A stretch of 32,402 nt of DNA from an uncultured bacterium. Lineage in GTDB: Bacteria > Bacteroidota > Bacteroidia > Chitinophagales > CAIOSU01. The stretch spans positions 1-32,402 of the forward strand of contig CAIOSU010000476.1 of assembly GCA_903861055.1 (NCBI GenBank), written 5' to 3'. Below, in pieces: positions 1-7,690 of the stretch (the stretch's first letter is position 1; each line of letters begins with the position of its first letter). The notes under the pieces were generated by a model. It was given only the letters and a program-made list of their open reading frames with translations. It had not been told where the DNA came from and did no database searches. The position numbers and the translations under genes are program-made.

Positions 1-1
1 A

Positions 2-379
2 GAATTTGCTCAGGAAATAGCGGACAACTCGTTCCCGGTTCGTTTTAAGCAGGGGGATGTTATGGTAAAATATAACGACGAAGTGGATTACGTGCCACTA
101 ATTCTTGAAGGGGAAGCAGAAATAAAAACGACTACATCCTCTGCCAAAGAGATAATTGTCTATACGGTAAAACCTGGGGGTTATTGCTCTCTTGTGTTGT
201 TAAATTGCCTTACGGGTACCCCATCGTTGGTAAAGGCAGAATGCACTAAAGATATCTCTGCAGTTATGGTTCCAAAATCGGTTGCGCTAAACTGGCTCTC
301 CAATAACCCTAACTGGCGCAAGCACCTTATGGAAGATGTTTCTATAAAATACAGCACCCTTTTAAGTCAACTCAAGTAA
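2..379 (+). CDS. CRP/FNR-like cyclic-nucleotide-binding domain protein lacking an HTH (5' partial)
   Basis: The reading frame is open from base 2, so the gene starts upstream of the window; the ATG at 62 is internal. The visible 125 or so residues read as the beta-roll of a CRP/FNR effector domain (FKQGDVM, LILEGEAEI, then a VKPGGYCSLVLLNCLTGTPS stretch), followed by a helix (PNWRKHLMEDVSIKYSTLLSQL) that resembles the dimerisation helix. The protein stops right after this helix, where the family normally continues into a winged HTH of about 70 residues. It therefore probably cannot bind DNA by itself and may act as a signal-binding or partner protein. It lies 7 nt upstream of the H-NOX gene on the same strand, so co-transcription is likely. 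The ligand is unknown. The domain identity is fairly sure, the role is inference. Confidence 0.72.
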   Translation, partial: EFAQEIADNSFPVRFKQGDVMVKYNDEVDYVPLILEGEAEIKTTTSSAKEIIVYTVKPGGYCSLVLLNCLTGTPSLVKAECTKDISAVMVPKSVALNWLSNNPNWRKHLMEDVSIKYSTLLSQLK

Positions 380-386
380 TTTATTT

Positions 387-932
387 ATGTTAGGTTTTGT
401 TAACCAGGCCATCAAGGACATGGTGTTAAGCGAATTTGGTTCAGATTCGTGGATGGCCATTTGTGAGGATGTACAATTTTTAGAAAAATCGTTTGCAAGC
501 CAGCAAGATTATCCCGATTTGCTCACTTATCAATTTGTTGGATCAATTTGCAAGTTGAAAAACATGGAGGTAAGTGAGGTGCTTATTGCCTTTGGAGAAT
601 ATTGGGTTTTAAAAACAGCCGCTCCTAAATATGGAATCTTGTTTCGGGCAAGCGGTCAAACTTTTGCTGAGTTTTTAGAGTACTTACCCAATTTCCATAG
701 TAAGGTAATGTTGTTTTATCCAAATATAAATCCCCCTGATTTTCGCGTAGATAAAACAGCAGAAAACCAATATCGGCTTTTTTATTTCTCTCATCGCCAA
801 GGCCTGGATGCCTTTGTAATAGGGCTTTTACAAGGATTGGCAAAGTTTTACGACGAAAAAATCGAGACCTATTTTGGAGCCGTTGGAGAGGAAAAGGCTA
901 ACTGCGTAATCAACATCCAAATTTTAAAATAA
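387..932 (+). CDS. H-NOX (heme NO/O2-binding) sensor protein
   Basis: A stand-alone 181-residue protein of typical H-NOX length. The family hallmarks are visible: proximal heme ligand His104 in NFHSKVMLFYP, the following PPDF turn, and the heme-propionate-binding YxSxR motif at residues 133-137 (YFSHR). The N-terminal distal region begins MLGFVNQAIKDMV, as usual. H-NOX proteins bind NO, and some bind O2, through ferrous heme and pass the signal to a partner kinase or cyclase. The gene is 7 nt after the CRP-like gene and 2 nt before the histidine kinase, the classic hnoX/hnoK pairing. I see no distal-pocket Tyr that would clearly mark an O2 binder, so NO is the more likely ligand, but this is inference. 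Family assignment is secure. Confidence 0.92.
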   Translation: MLGFVNQAIKDMVLSEFGSDSWMAICEDVQFLEKSFASQQDYPDLLTYQFVGSICKLKNMEVSEVLIAFGEYWVLKTAAPKYGILFRASGQTFAEFLEYLPNFHSKVMLFYPNINPPDFRVDKTAENQYRLFYFSHRQGLDAFVIGLLQGLAKFYDEKIETYFGAVGEEKANCVINIQILK

Positions 933-934
933 AA

Positions 935-2206
935 ATGGCCAAAGTTGTTGAACTGCTCAACTTAACAGAGCCTTTTAATGTTTTTTTCGACAAAAGCTTA
1001 AAAATTTTAAGTTTTGGCCCTGCCATGCGAAAGGTGATTGGAGGCAATCAAGAAGGGAAAGAATTCAATGATTTGTTTTCGATAAAAAGGCCAATAACTA
1101 ACAAAGAGGCCAGTTTCGATTGGATACAAAAATCGCTCAGTTTGGTATTTATCCTTGAGTTAAACACCAACATCGAGCTCTGTTTTAAGGGGGAGTTTAA
1201 AGTTTACGAGGATAAACTTTTGTTTGTAGGCTCGCCTTACATAAATGATATTGCCCAGCTTAAAAATTATGGCCTAACTATTTCCGATTTCCCGGTTTCC
1301 GATTCAATCATCGACATTTTATTGTTGAATGACATGGAAAAACAAACCAGTAAGGAAATGAAAGAACTGATAACGGAGCTAATCGGCGTTAACTCGGCAT
1401 TGTCGTTAACTAGATTAGAATTGATTAAGGCTAACCAAGCATTGAACCAACAGTATGAGCGAGAAAAACAATCATATAAAAGTTTAGATGAAACTTTCAA
1501 GGACTTTACATTCTCTGTAAGTCATGATTTAAAAGCTCCGGTTAGGCAAGTATCAATGTTTGTAGAAATTTTCATGGACAGGCTAAAGCAGCTTTCGGTA
1601 GAGGATGACAAGCTTACAAAATTTGCCAACTTCATTTCCCTTAATAGCACAAGGGCTTTAAATATGATAGATGGCTTGTATTCTCTAACCAAATCGACAG
1701 GTAAAAAAATCGAATTAACTACAATCGAAATTGTTCCCTTTCTAGAGGAAATTATTGCATCGCAAAACCCAGATGATAAGTATAATTTTAAAATTGGACA
1801 CGACAGCCAAACTGCCGCTATTAAATCCGACAAGGTATTGTTGGATATAATAATGAGCAACTTAATATCAAACGCTATAAAGTATAGTAAAAACCTTGAC
1901 AACCCAAAGGTTAGCATAAATGTTAGCCAAAAAGAAGATTGCGGGCTAATTATAATAACCGATAATGGCGTTGGATTTAATATGAGTCACGGTAACCAGT
2001 TGTTTAAAATGTTTAGTAGGCTTCACGGGGAAGATAGTTTTGATGGGCTTGGTATTGGCCTAATGAACGTAAAAATGGCCCTGGATAAGTTACAAGGTAC
2101 CATTGAGTTTGAATCTTCTGTAAACAATGGTACTACCTTTACCATAAAGTTGCCTTTCCACTCCAATTATACAGTTTCTCATCAGCAGGAGCTCGTTAAC
2201 TTTTGA
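935..2206 (+). CDS. HNOBA-like histidine kinase, H-NOX partner
   Basis: A soluble 423-residue sensor kinase with no membrane segment. Residues about 8-135 form a PAS-like region containing YGLTISDFPVSDSIIDILLL, which resembles the HNOBA (heme-NO-binding-associated) domain of soluble guanylate cyclases. Residues about 135-185 are a charged helical, coiled-coil-like linker. The HisKA H-box is SHDLKAPVR with phospho-acceptor His197. The HATPase domain shows an N-box (NLISNAIKYSKN, 309-320), G1 (DNGVGF, 343-348), an F-box (LFKMFSRLH) and G2 (GLGIGL, 371-376). It starts 2 nt after the H-NOX stop, so the two are almost certainly translationally coupled and work as one sensor. No response regulator is in the window; it may lie upstream of base 1. 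Kinase identity is certain, HNOBA assignment is by motif recognition. Confidence 0.9.
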   Translation: MAKVVELLNLTEPFNVFFDKSLKILSFGPAMRKVIGGNQEGKEFNDLFSIKRPITNKEASFDWIQKSLSLVFILELNTNIELCFKGEFKVYEDKLLFVGSPYINDIAQLKNYGLTISDFPVSDSIIDILLLNDMEKQTSKEMKELITELIGVNSALSLTRLELIKANQALNQQYEREKQSYKSLDETFKDFTFSVSHDLKAPVRQVSMFVEIFMDRLKQLSVEDDKLTKFANFISLNSTRALNMIDGLYSLTKSTGKKIELTTIEIVPFLEEIIASQNPDDKYNFKIGHDSQTAAIKSDKVLLDIIMSNLISNAIKYSKNLDNPKVSINVSQKEDCGLIIITDNGVGFNMSHGNQLFKMFSRLHGEDSFDGLGIGLMNVKMALDKLQGTIEFESSVNNGTTFTIKLPFHSNYTVSHQQELVNF

Positions 2207-2302
2207 GTTGCCCTCCCAAAGCATGCTCCATTTATGTTATCGAGCCGCTGTGCATTGCACAATATACTTACATACACACAATCTAAATAGGAGAGCAGCT
2301 CC

Positions 2303-2911
2303 TCAATACACAAACGGTATAAAGCGCTTTGCTTCTTTTTGGTATTGCCGGTATGCATCGCCAAACTCAACAAGGAGCTTCTGCTCTTCGAGGTAGACCC
2401 CAATAGGTAGGTAAATTAAAGAGGTTGCCACAAAAACCAACATGGGGTAGCTAGGTATATACAGCAAGGCCCCAACCAGCAGCAGCACTATCCCAAAGTA
2501 AAGCGGGTGGCGCACATAGGCATACATACCCGTTTTGGTGAGCTGGGTAACTTGGTGCGGCGTTTGCTTGGGTGCATCATTTTGCCGCAATTGCTGCAAA
2601 CCCACAAACTCGGCCTTGTTGAAAGAAGCAAAAGCCATCACCAATACCACCAACCCAAGTACAAAAACTAATGCGCCTAATATAGGCAATAGCGCGGGCA
2701 GCTGCAGTATAGTCTCAGCCGGAAGGCTGAATTGAAAGACCAACAACCCTGACAGAAACACTACACTGATAACATTGAACAGCAACCGATAATACCGATA
2801 ATGCCCTTTGGCTTTGCTTTGAACGAATGCCTTAACGCTATGGTGGGCTAATGCGCTATGTAGGGCGTAAAACATTGCCCAACCCAAAAACAGCACCAAC
2901 AAACCAACCAT
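2303..2911 (-). CDS. Isoprenylcysteine carboxyl methyltransferase (ICMT)/NnrU-like membrane protein
   Basis: The ORF is listed as 251 residues, but the better start is the ATG at 2911 (MVGLLVLFLGWAMF), giving 202 residues and leaving the upstream yifB gene unoverlapped. The protein is mostly hydrophobic with about five membrane segments. Near the C-terminus is the family signature YVRHPLYFG (residues 132-140), followed by LEEQKL and a FGDAYRQYQK tail, which in ICMT/PEMT-type enzymes bind S-adenosylmethionine at the membrane face. Related proteins include NnrU and the methanethiol methyltransferase MddA. The substrate cannot be read from the sequence. It follows yifB by 52 nt on the same strand and may be co-transcribed. 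It converges with the histidine kinase gene across a 96-nt spacer in which I see only a weak GTGCA/TGCAC stem. Confidence 0.75.
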   Translation of the reverse strand: MVGLLVLFLGWAMFYALHSALAHHSVKAFVQSKAKGHYRYYRLLFNVISVVFLSGLLVFQFSLPAETILQLPALLPILGALVFVLGLVVLVMAFASFNKAEFVGLQQLRQNDAPKQTPHQVTQLTKTGMYAYVRHPLYFGIVLLLVGALLYIPSYPMLVFVATSLIYLPIGVYLEEQKLLVEFGDAYRQYQKEAKRFIPFVY

Positions 2912-2963
2912 ACGTTTTCTTTTTGCGACGAAAAGATAACAACAATTTTTGAATGGGGGTAAC

Positions 2964-4508
2964 TCACCCAGCCCAGCTCTCCCTATCCAAGCTACGGAAT
3001 TGTATGGCTTCGGCGAGGTGTTCAATTTTAATATCGTCGCTGCCGGCAAGGTCGGCAATGGTGCGGCTTACTTTCAGTATGCGGTCGTAGGCGCGGGCAC
3101 TGAGGCCCAGTTGCTCCATGGCTTTGTTTAGCAATGTTTTGCTAGACTCGTTGATGCGACAAAACTCCTTAATACTCTTGGCACCAATTTGGGCATTACA
3201 GTGCACGCCATCCAGCTCGGCATAGCGGGCCTCTTGTATGCGGCGGGCTTTCACCACTCGCTCACGAACCACCTCGCTGTGCTCTGATTGTTCTTCCGAC
3301 GACAGATCGGCAAACGGCAACGGGGTTACCTCTACGTGCAAATCAATCCTATCTAGCAGCGGGCCCGAAATTTTGTTCAGGTACTTTTGCACCACTCCTG
3401 GACCGCACACGCACTCCTTTTCGGGGTGATTATAAAAGCCACAAGGGCAAGGGTTCATGCTGGCTATGAGCATAAAGCTGCTCGGGTAATCGACACTAAA
3501 CTTGGCACGGCTAATGGTTACCCGTCGGTCTTCCATGGGTTGGCGCAGCACCTCTAGCACCGTGCGCTTAAACTCTGGCAATTCATCCAAAAACAGCACC
3601 CCGTTGTGCGATAGGCTTATCTCGCCCGGCTGCGGGAACGCCCCTCCCCCCACCAGCGCCACATCGCTTATGGTGTGGTGCGGCGAGCGGAACGGCCGCT
3701 CGTGCAGCAGCGTGGCATTGGCGCCCAACCTACCCACCACGCTATGTATTTTAGTGGTCTCCAGTGCCTCGTGCAGGCTCATGGGCGGCAGTATGGTAGG
3801 CAAGCGCTTGGCCAGCATGGTTTTGCCCGCTCCGGGCGGACCAATCAATATCACGTTGTGCCCACCAGCAGCGGCTATCTCCAGAGAGCGTTTGATGTTC
3901 TTTTGGCCTTTTACGTCGGCAAAGTCGAGCTCGTTGTGGGGCAGATTTTTATAAAACTCCTCGCGGGTGTTTACTTCTAGCGGCACTATCTCTTGACGGC
4001 CCTCCAGAAAATCAATTACCTCCTTGAGGTTGTCAACCCCATACACTGGAAAATCTTTTACGATAGCCGCCTCGCGGGCATTGGCGTTGGGCAATATAAA
4101 ACCCTTGAACTTATCTTTGCGGGCCTGTATGGCTATGGGCAACGCCCCTTTAATGGGCTGCAAGTTACCATCGAGCGAAAGCTCGCCCATCATTATATAA
4201 TCTTCCAGTGGCTTTTTTGCCTCTAGTTGATCGGTGCAGGCCAGCGCACCAATGGTCATGGGCAAATCATATGCTGAGCCCTCTTTTTTAAGGTCTGCTG
4301 GCGACAGGTTTACAATATACTTTTGGCGGGGCATGTGGTAACCAATTTGTTTCAGGGCGCTCTCCATCCTAAACAACCCCTCGCGCACGGCCGCATCGGG
4401 CAGGCCCACCACGTTCCAGCTAGGGCCACCGCCCAAATGGTTCGATTCGATGGTAATGGTGGCTGCATCTACCCCAAAAACGGCACTTCCGTATGTTTTT
4501 ACTAACAT
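2964..4508 (-). CDS. comM: YifB/ComM family Mg-chelatase-like AAA+ ATPase
   Basis: 514 residues, the full family length. The N-terminal domain (MLVKTYGSAVFGVDA; VNLSPADLKKEGSAYDLP) is the ChlI-like fold typical of YifB. The AAA+ core shows Walker A GPPGAGKT (223-230), PHHTISDVALVGGG (276-289), Walker B VLFLDELPEF (304-313) and the Cys cluster NPCPCG...CVCGP (352-369), which may bind metal. The SGPLLDRIDLH sensor region and the C-terminal Mg_chelatase_C domain follow. ComM homologues are hexameric branch-migration helicases that extend heteroduplex during natural transformation. Start ATG at 4508 is well supported by the conserved N-terminus. A perfect inverted repeat lies 8 nt upstream (see 4517-4540). 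No other competence gene is nearby. Confidence 0.95.
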   Translation of the reverse strand: MLVKTYGSAVFGVDAATITIESNHLGGGPSWNVVGLPDAAVREGLFRMESALKQIGYHMPRQKYIVNLSPADLKKEGSAYDLPMTIGALACTDQLEAKKPLEDYIMMGELSLDGNLQPIKGALPIAIQARKDKFKGFILPNANAREAAIVKDFPVYGVDNLKEVIDFLEGRQEIVPLEVNTREEFYKNLPHNELDFADVKGQKNIKRSLEIAAAGGHNVILIGPPGAGKTMLAKRLPTILPPMSLHEALETTKIHSVVGRLGANATLLHERPFRSPHHTISDVALVGGGAFPQPGEISLSHNGVLFLDELPEFKRTVLEVLRQPMEDRRVTISRAKFSVDYPSSFMLIASMNPCPCGFYNHPEKECVCGPGVVQKYLNKISGPLLDRIDLHVEVTPLPFADLSSEEQSEHSEVVRERVVKARRIQEARYAELDGVHCNAQIGAKSIKEFCRINESSKTLLNKAMEQLGLSARAYDRILKVSRTIADLAGSDDIKIEHLAEAIQFRSLDRESWAG

Positions 4509-4516
4509 GTTTCGCT

Positions 4517-4540
4517 TAATATTACAGTAGGGTAATATTA
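4517..4540. promoter_or_regulatory. Perfect dyad upstream of yifB, operator-like
   Basis: TAATATTAC, 6-nt spacer, GTAATATTA: 9-bp half-sites with perfect symmetry (24 bp in all), 8 nt upstream of the yifB start codon. Its AT-rich half-sites and lack of a T-tract fit a dimeric regulator's operator or a 5'-UTR hairpin better than a terminator. The cognate regulator is unknown. Confidence 0.45.
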
Positions 4541-4599
4541 GGTAAAAAGGGGCAAAAGGTGAAATAACCTCCTAAATATGGTAAATTATTTGGGGCCTG

Positions 4600-4804
4600 G
4601 GGTTTTGTTTGTGGGCAAGCATTATTTACTTTATAGGCTAATGCCCCTGCGCTGTTTCCGTTAAGGCGGAGAGTAAGCAAATGCTTACATCATGAAAAGA
4701 CACAAGTAGGAAATATACTTGCGTCCCCGCCTTAGGCGGGACAGGCTGAAGACGCGGTGTCCGTTACATCCTCCTCAAAAGAAGACGATGACGCGGGGGG
4801 GTAT
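4600..4804. repeat. Structured spacer with several inverted repeats
   Basis: The spacer between yifB and the DUF418-like gene (4509-4804, 296 nt) has no convincing ORF; the 100-residue plus-strand ORF at 4719-5021 overlaps a real gene antisense. It holds GTAAGCA-AA-TGCTTAC (4673-4688), a GC-rich hairpin CCCGCC-TTA-GGCGGG (4726-4740) that I have the impression recurs in Bacteroidota spacers, and a C/G-run near 4793-4801. The GC-rich stem lies about 65 nt after the DUF418-gene stop on the minus strand and may help end that transcript, but no clear T-tract follows it. A dispersed repeat is an alternative. Confidence 0.4.
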
Positions 4805-5881
4805 TCACCCAGAAACTTTGCGCATCAAGCTCTCTAATGGACCGTTGGAAAACTTCTTAAGCCACAAGTGGCTAGATAGGCAGCTTACTATAAAAAAGAA
4901 GATGGCAAAGAACAGAATAACGAGGGGCGGGGTGTCTGGCAGGTCCATAATCTGCTCATCCAAGGGTTTGCCAGTAACGATGGCCAAAAGTATAAAACCG
5001 ATGGTAATGTGCGATACATAATGGGTTAATGTCAGTTTTCCTGTCTCGGCTAGCACCTTTGCTATAAGGTTGTGCGATATCCGCTCTCCAATTTTCATGC
5101 ATAGCCCAATTACCACCATACCAAAACCCATAGTGCCGAGCATAAATGGCAAAAACGGCGGCAGGTAATCAGCCTGTATGTATGCAAGCATATCGCTGTT
5201 GGTGGTTATTTGTGCTGCATAGTATTGCAATACCTGTATGGGTATGAACAATGATAAGCCAGCCAAAATGGTGTTTCGTGCCGTATGGCTAGCATTCCAG
5301 TTAAGGCGGCCTAGATACTGCCCCACAAAAAAGTAAGCTACCCAAGGAAAGATGGGGTTCCAACCGTTGTAAAACGTGTTGCGAAGGAAGCCTTTGATGG
5401 TCCAAAAATCGAGATATTGGAACGACTCAAAATTCCATCCAGTATCAAACGGCACCAATACAAACAAAAGGTGAAATACCCCCACAGCAAGCCCTGCAGC
5501 AATTAAATAATAATGCTTAGGCACAAACAAGAGCAGTGCGGCCAAATGCATATAGCCGCCATAAAAGTGGAGAATGTCGGCTGGCCACCATAAAAAAAAT
5601 AGCAACCCAAAGAAGAAGAGAAACCAGGAGCGCTTTAAAATGATACTTCGAAGGTTGCCGCGCAAATCGCTTTGCTCTATGCCCTTTGCAGTAAACAGCG
5701 ATACGCCCATGCCCGCCAACATTACGAAAATGGTACTGGAATTTCCATTAAAAAGGTTTAAAAATCCACTTAGGCCTTGTTTATCGGTAAGGCTACCAAA
5801 TACCGTGTTAAAATTTACTACAAACATGCCTAACACTGCATAGGCTCTTGCCAAGTCAAAACCAATTATCCGCTTATTCAT
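4805..5881 (-). CDS. DUF418/YeiB-like (or HGSNAT-like) multi-pass membrane protein
   Basis: Multi-pass membrane protein of 358 residues from the ATG at 5881. The listed ORF start at 5911 is a GTG, and the conserved family N-terminus (RIIGFDLARAYAVLGMFVVNF) begins just after the ATG. The opening motif GFDLARAxAxLGM, the NSSTIFVMLAGMGVSLF stretch and a C-terminal LAETGKLTLTHYVSHI region (a TGRMxLTNY-like motif) are shared by the DUF418/YeiB and DUF1624 membrane acyltransferase-like families. About ten membrane helices are visible. A role in acyl transfer to an envelope molecule is possible but unproven; the substrate is unknown. It lies 72 nt downstream of a Crp/Fnr regulator gene on the same strand, which suggests an operon or local control. 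Confidence 0.75.
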   Translation of the reverse strand: MNKRIIGFDLARAYAVLGMFVVNFNTVFGSLTDKQGLSGFLNLFNGNSSTIFVMLAGMGVSLFTAKGIEQSDLRGNLRSIILKRSWFLFFFGLLFFLWWPADILHFYGGYMHLAALLLFVPKHYYLIAAGLAVGVFHLLFVLVPFDTGWNFESFQYLDFWTIKGFLRNTFYNGWNPIFPWVAYFFVGQYLGRLNWNASHTARNTILAGLSLFIPIQVLQYYAAQITTNSDMLAYIQADYLPPFLPFMLGTMGFGMVVIGLCMKIGERISHNLIAKVLAETGKLTLTHYVSHITIGFILLAIVTGKPLDEQIMDLPDTPPLVILFFAIFFFIVSCLSSHLWLKKFSNGPLESLMRKVSG

Positions 5882-5953
5882 CGCTATTTTTCTTGCTATC
5901 AAAGATGGCACACCCGGTTGGTTTATTTTTTGACCTAAGTCAAATAACCTTCG

Positions 5954-6514
5954 CTATCGCTTAGCACGAATGCGGCTTAATGTTTCCAGCGAGATGCCTA
6001 AATAAGAAGCCACTATGCCCAGCGGAACATGCTTAAGTATATTTGGGCTTTGCTCTAGTATCATGTCGTATCGCTGTTTCGCACTAAGGGTTCTAAGTTG
6101 CAACAATCGTTCTTCAATCCAAAGGCCATAATACTCCAATAGCATTATATCTAGCTCCATCAGTTTAGGATGCTTGGCTTTGGCTTCTTGAAAAGCAATA
6201 TAGTTGATAGCTGATACCTTTACCTCGGTAAGCGCCTCAATATATTCAGTGCTGGGATTTTGCAATGCGTAGCTACCGAATGAAATGGCAATATCGCCCA
6301 AAAAATAGAGCTCGGTAGTAATTTGCTTTGCCTCGTTTAAATAATATTTTCTAGCTATTCCATCCAATATTTGGTAGCTCCATTGGCATACCTCTCCCGG
6401 TTTTAGTAAAAGTGCACCTTTCTTAAAACTTTTGGAAACCGATATAACTTCGAGTGCCTCTATGGTTTCGCCATCCAAGCTTACCAAGAAACGCTCCAAT
6501 TTTACACCGTACAT
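5954..6514 (-). CDS. Crp/Fnr family transcriptional regulator
   Basis: 186 residues from the ATG at 6514 (MYGVKLERFLVSL). The ORF-track start at 6532 is a TTG and adds only six residues. The N-terminal half is a cNMP-type beta-roll (KKGALLLKPGEVCQWSYQILDGIARKYY, then TTELYFLGDIAISFGSY), followed by the long dimer helix and a C-terminal HTH (HVPLGIVASYLGISLETLSRIRAK) that ends the protein. This compact architecture is common among Bacteroidota Crp-like regulators, which often lack the cAMP-binding residues, so cAMP as ligand is not assumed. It precedes the DUF418-like gene by 72 nt and probably regulates it or is co-expressed with it. The ligand and regulon are unknown. Confidence 0.88.
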   Translation of the reverse strand: MYGVKLERFLVSLDGETIEALEVISVSKSFKKGALLLKPGEVCQWSYQILDGIARKYYLNEAKQITTELYFLGDIAISFGSYALQNPSTEYIEALTEVKVSAINYIAFQEAKAKHPKLMELDIMLLEYYGLWIEERLLQLRTLSAKQRYDMILEQSPNILKHVPLGIVASYLGISLETLSRIRAKR

Positions 6515-6619
6515 TTCAAGGTTACTCTTCAATCGAGGTTGGTTTTATAGCCTAATTTAGGGTATAATTTCAATTCCTACTACGCTGTATCGCAATTATT
6601 GCTGAATACAGCCATTCCA

Positions 6620-6652
6620 CAAAAAAACAAAGCCACCCCGAAGGATGGCTTT
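6620..6652 (-). terminator. Rho-independent terminator of the atp operon
   Basis: On the minus strand the stem AAAGCCA...TGGCTTT (6629-6652, 7 outer pairs plus two G-C pairs, TTCG loop) is followed directly by TTTGTTTTTTTG. The T-run is present only on the minus-strand side, so it terminates the leftward atp transcript about 80 nt after the atpG stop. Confidence 0.85.
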
Positions 6653-6670
6653 GCAAATATTCTAAATGAA

Positions 6671-6733
6671 GCAGTACTTCGACAAAAGCTCAGGATGAGA
6701 TTTCTTGATACTTGATACTCACTACTTGATACT
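6671..6733. repeat. Short dispersed-type repeats after atpG
   Basis: The minus strand reads TCATCCTGAGCTTTTGTCGAAGTA, which resembles the CCTGAGC(TT)GTCGAAG elements I recall from many Bacteroidota spacers. Next to it the plus strand has CTTGATACT three times (6704-6712, 6711-6719, 6725-6733), the last abutting the atpG stop codon. Family membership is from memory; the tandem copies are seen directly. Confidence 0.5.
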
Positions 6734-7622
6734 AGTTTGCTTCCAAAGCCGCCGCACCGCTTACAATCTCGGTAAGCTCGGTGGTAATGGCCGCTTGGCG
6801 TGCACGGTTGTAGCTAATGCTAAGCTCTTTCAATAGCTCTTGTGCGTTATCGGTGGCCTTGTCCATAGCAGTCATACGGGCACCATGTTCGCTGGCGTTG
6901 GTATCCAATAAGGCTTTATAGAACTGGGTTTTCAAAATCTTCGGTATCAGCACATCAATAATCTCGTGCTCGTTCGGCTCAAAAATAAAGTCGGCAACAT
7001 TGTTATTGGTTGGTGTTACTGCGGCCTCTACTTTCACCAATGGCAAAAACGGCTCTGACAGGTAATTTTGAACTGCCGCATTTTTAAACTGGGCGTAAAC
7101 CAACTCCACTACATCAAAATCGCCATTGATAAAACCGTTGATAGCAAATTCGGCAGCTTTAGCTGTTTCTTCAAAGCTACGATCTTGTAAAAGGTTTATG
7201 TATGTGCCATTAACGGTGCACTGCACTTTAGTAAAGTATGCGTTGCTCTTTTTGCCAATAGTCATTACATGCAAGTTAGCCTTAGCAATATGGCTGTACT
7301 TGGTGCGTATTTGCTCCATTGTCTTTTTAATAACATTGGCATTGAATGCACCACAAAGACCCCTATCGGCAGTATATACTACTAGCAATACGTTTTTTAC
7401 TTCCCGCTCTTCGGCAAGGTCTAATTTTACCTGGCCGTCTTGAGCAATAAGTATATTATTCAGTATCTCAGATAATTTATTGGAATAAGGACGCATTTCC
7501 TGAATAGCTACAGTAGCCCTGCGCAACTTAGCCGCCGAAACCATTTTCATGGCTTTGGTGATTTGTTGCGTAGACTTTACGGATTTCATCCGCTCGCGTA
7601 CTTCCTTTAGTTTACCAGACAT
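6732..7622 (-). CDS. atpG: F1F0 ATP synthase subunit gamma
   Basis: 296 residues. The N-terminal helix MSGKLKEVRERMKSVKSTQQ with TKAMKMVSAAKLRRA, the central LLVVYTADRGLCGAFNANV motif and the C-terminal helix ending MTAMDKATDNAQELLKELSISYNRARQAAITTELTEIV are all diagnostic. The two terminal helices form the rotating shaft in the alpha3beta3 head and couple c-ring rotation to catalysis. It is the last gene of the operon, 68 nt after atpA; the spacer contains a TGACAGATGACAAATATGA stretch that looks like another micro-repeat. The terminator at 6620-6652 follows. atpD and atpC do not follow it here. Confidence 0.98.
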   Translation of the reverse strand: MSGKLKEVRERMKSVKSTQQITKAMKMVSAAKLRRATVAIQEMRPYSNKLSEILNNILIAQDGQVKLDLAEEREVKNVLLVVYTADRGLCGAFNANVIKKTMEQIRTKYSHIAKANLHVMTIGKKSNAYFTKVQCTVNGTYINLLQDRSFEETAKAAEFAINGFINGDFDVVELVYAQFKNAAVQNYLSEPFLPLVKVEAAVTPTNNNVADFIFEPNEHEIIDVLIPKILKTQFYKALLDTNASEHGARMTAMDKATDNAQELLKELSISYNRARQAAITTELTEIVSGAAALEAN

Positions 7623-7690
7623 CTTAAATTAAATAAGAAATGACAGATGACAAATATGAAACGTTACATTCAGGCAATCAGCCATCATGC

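Noticed and set aside
2207-2302. Terminator after the histidine kinase
   Set aside because: Only a 5-bp GTGCA/TGCAC stem without T-tract; too weak to call.
3502-3980. Two overlapping plus-strand ORFs inside yifB
   Set aside because: Shadow frames of a clearly recognised AAA+ ATPase gene; Ser/Arg/Pro-rich translations without domain pattern.
4719-5021. Plus-strand ORF of 100 residues
   Set aside because: It lies antisense to the DUF418-like gene and across a GC-rich stem; the translation is Arg/Lys-rich with no family pattern.
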